Notes under the pieces: model-generated
What the model saw: only the letters and a program-made list of their open reading frames with translations
Databases searched by the model: none
What the model was told of the DNA's origin: nothing
DNA from: an uncultured bacterium
GTDB taxonomy: Bacteria > Bacteroidota > Bacteroidia > Chitinophagales > Chitinophagaceae
NCBI GenBank assembly: GCA_903957405.1
Contig: CAJBPC010000363.1
Span: 1 to 7,326 of the forward strand
Direction: 5' to 3'
DNA length: 7,326 bases
In this document: in pieces, positions 6,406-7,326 of the stretch
Layout of the letters: every line of letters begins with the position of its first letter
Position numbering within the stretch: position 1 is the stretch's first letter
Translations under genes and position numbers: made by a program

Positions 6406-7326
6406 TCAGTTTGAACCGGACTTTGGGAAACCAGAAATAACTAGCCCAACCTTCTCCATGACATAGGTGATTTCATCATGGGTTGTAAAACGTCCCAGGC
6501 TGAAACGTATGGAACTTCTTGCAAGCTCATCTTCAATACCCATTGCCTTGAGCACATGACTGGGCTCTTGCTGGACCGATGAACAAGCCGAACCGGTGGA
6601 CACGGCGACATGCCTCGACAGTGCCAGCACCAATGCCTGGCCGTCGACATCCCGGAATGAGATATTCGTGACGTTATGCAGTCTGTCCGATGGGGTCCCG
6701 TTGAGCCCGCTGCCTGGAATCGACAGCAGGGATGACTCGAGCCTGTCGCGCAGGAGAGCGATCCGCCGAACATCATCACCCATCAGGTCTCTGCATACCG
6801 CACAGGCCGCTCCCATGCCGATGATGCCTGGCACATTGAGCGTCCCACTCCGGAAACCGCGCTCATGACCTCCACCATCCATCTGCGCAACAAGATGCAC
6901 CAGCTGTGGACGGCGTTGAATATAAAGCGCACCTGTTCCTTTTGGACCATGGATCTTATGTGCGGAGAACGCCATCATATGCATGCCGTCGAGATCGACA
7001 TCGACAGGGATCTTCCCGACGGCCTGGGTGGCATCACAGAAAAAAAGCAGATCGTGTCTTTTTGCGCAGGAGGCGATAGCCTGCACGGGATGTAACAAGC
7101 CCGTCTCATTATTCGCATACATGAAAGCGAGCAAAATGGTATCCGGCCTTATGGCTGCCTCCAGAGCAGCAAGATCGATCATCCCAAAGGCATCTACCGG
7201 AAGAATGGTCAGATCAAACCCGCGTTGGGAAAGGCTGTGGCAGGTGTCAAGTACTGCTTTATGCTCCGTGGCACAGGTGATGATGTGTTTCCCCTTTGCG
7301 GCAAGATACCCGGCCGCCCCTTTTAG
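6406..7326 (-). CDS. Cysteine desulfurase, IscS/NifS type (N-terminus outside window)
   Basis: This PLP enzyme removes sulfur from cysteine as an enzyme-bound persulfide for Fe-S clusters, thionucleosides or Moco. The frame is open to the right edge; 306 residues are visible and about 82 N-terminal ones are missing by comparison with E. coli IscS. In visible-residue numbering: 'TEHKAVLDTC' at 20-29 (H22, matching His104); 'ANNETG' at 71-76; 'DATQAVGKIPVD' at 98-109 (D98 and Q101, matching Asp180 and Gln183); 'SAHKIHGPKGTGALY' at 121-135 (K124, the PLP lysine, matching Lys206); 'GGGHERGFRSGTLNVPGIIGMG' within 151-172; the active-site Cys248 in 'STGSACSS', matching Cys328; and 'SSIRFSLGRFTT' at 271-282. 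The chain stops about 18 residues earlier than E. coli IscS, so most of its IscU-docking tail is absent. It faces the Moco genes convergently and is therefore not in the same operon, although it could feed the MoeB-rhodanese protein. Confidence 0.95.
   Translation of the reverse strand, partial: LKGAAGYLAAKGKHIITCATEHKAVLDTCHSLSQRGFDLTILPVDAFGMIDLAALEAAIRPDTILLAFMYANNETGLLHPVQAIASCAKRHDLLFFCDATQAVGKIPVDVDLDGMHMMAFSAHKIHGPKGTGALYIQRRPQLVHLVAQMDGGGHERGFRSGTLNVPGIIGMGAACAVCRDLMGDDVRRIALLRDRLESSLLSIPGSGLNGTPSDRLHNVTNISFRDVDGQALVLALSRHVAVSTGSACSSVQQEPSHVLKAMGIEDELARSSIRFSLGRFTTHDEITYVMEKVGLVISGFPKSGSN

Overview
The window carries a compact molybdenum cofactor (Moco) biosynthesis locus. Seven complete genes and one 5'-truncated gene lie head to tail on the + strand. 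A convergent, N-terminally truncated cysteine desulfurase gene lies on the - strand at the right edge. The organism is probably a member of the Bacteroidota or a close relative. The reasons are the MoaC-MoaB fusion, the MoeB-type enzyme with a C-terminal rhodanese domain and no zinc cysteines, the MoaE ending 'PIWGRE', and A-rich start-codon upstreams without clear Shine-Dalgarno sequences. The DNA looks slightly above half G+C by eye. The lineage call is inference from family resemblance, not a search result.

Layout: 3-443, the end of a MobA/MocA-like nucleotidyltransferase. 440-1420, MoaA, overlapping the previous gene by ATGA. 1421-1515, a short leader with palindromic sequence. 1516-2700, MoeA. 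2711-3448, a TauE/SafE-type membrane transporter. 3449-3531, a gap with a weak promoter-like sequence. 3532-3765, MoaD. 3804-4934, MoeB/HesA-type activating enzyme fused to rhodanese. 4927-5370, MoaE, overlapping by 8 bases. 5374-6282, MoaC-MoaB fusion. 6283-6405, a convergent intergenic region with a perfect 16-bp inverted repeat. 6406-7326 (-), IscS/NifS-type cysteine desulfurase. No gap longer than 123 bases lacks a gene.

Together the genes cover almost the whole pathway. MoaA and the MoaC half convert GTP to cyclic pyranopterin monophosphate. MoaD and MoaE insert the dithiolene sulfurs. The MoeB-rhodanese protein adenylates MoaD and could load sulfur on it. The desulfurase is a plausible first sulfur donor. 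The MoaB half adenylates molybdopterin, MoeA inserts molybdate, and the first gene would attach a nucleotide (CMP or GMP) to give a dinucleotide cofactor. The transporter fits loosely, perhaps in sulfite or other anion export.

I see no clearly undescribed system. The points worth a second look are the loss of both zinc CxxC pairs in the MoeB homologue, the Lys-to-Gly change at a normally catalytic MoaE position, the transporter inside the locus, the uncertain MoeA start, the strong palindrome between the convergent genes, and a desulfurase without the usual IscS tail.
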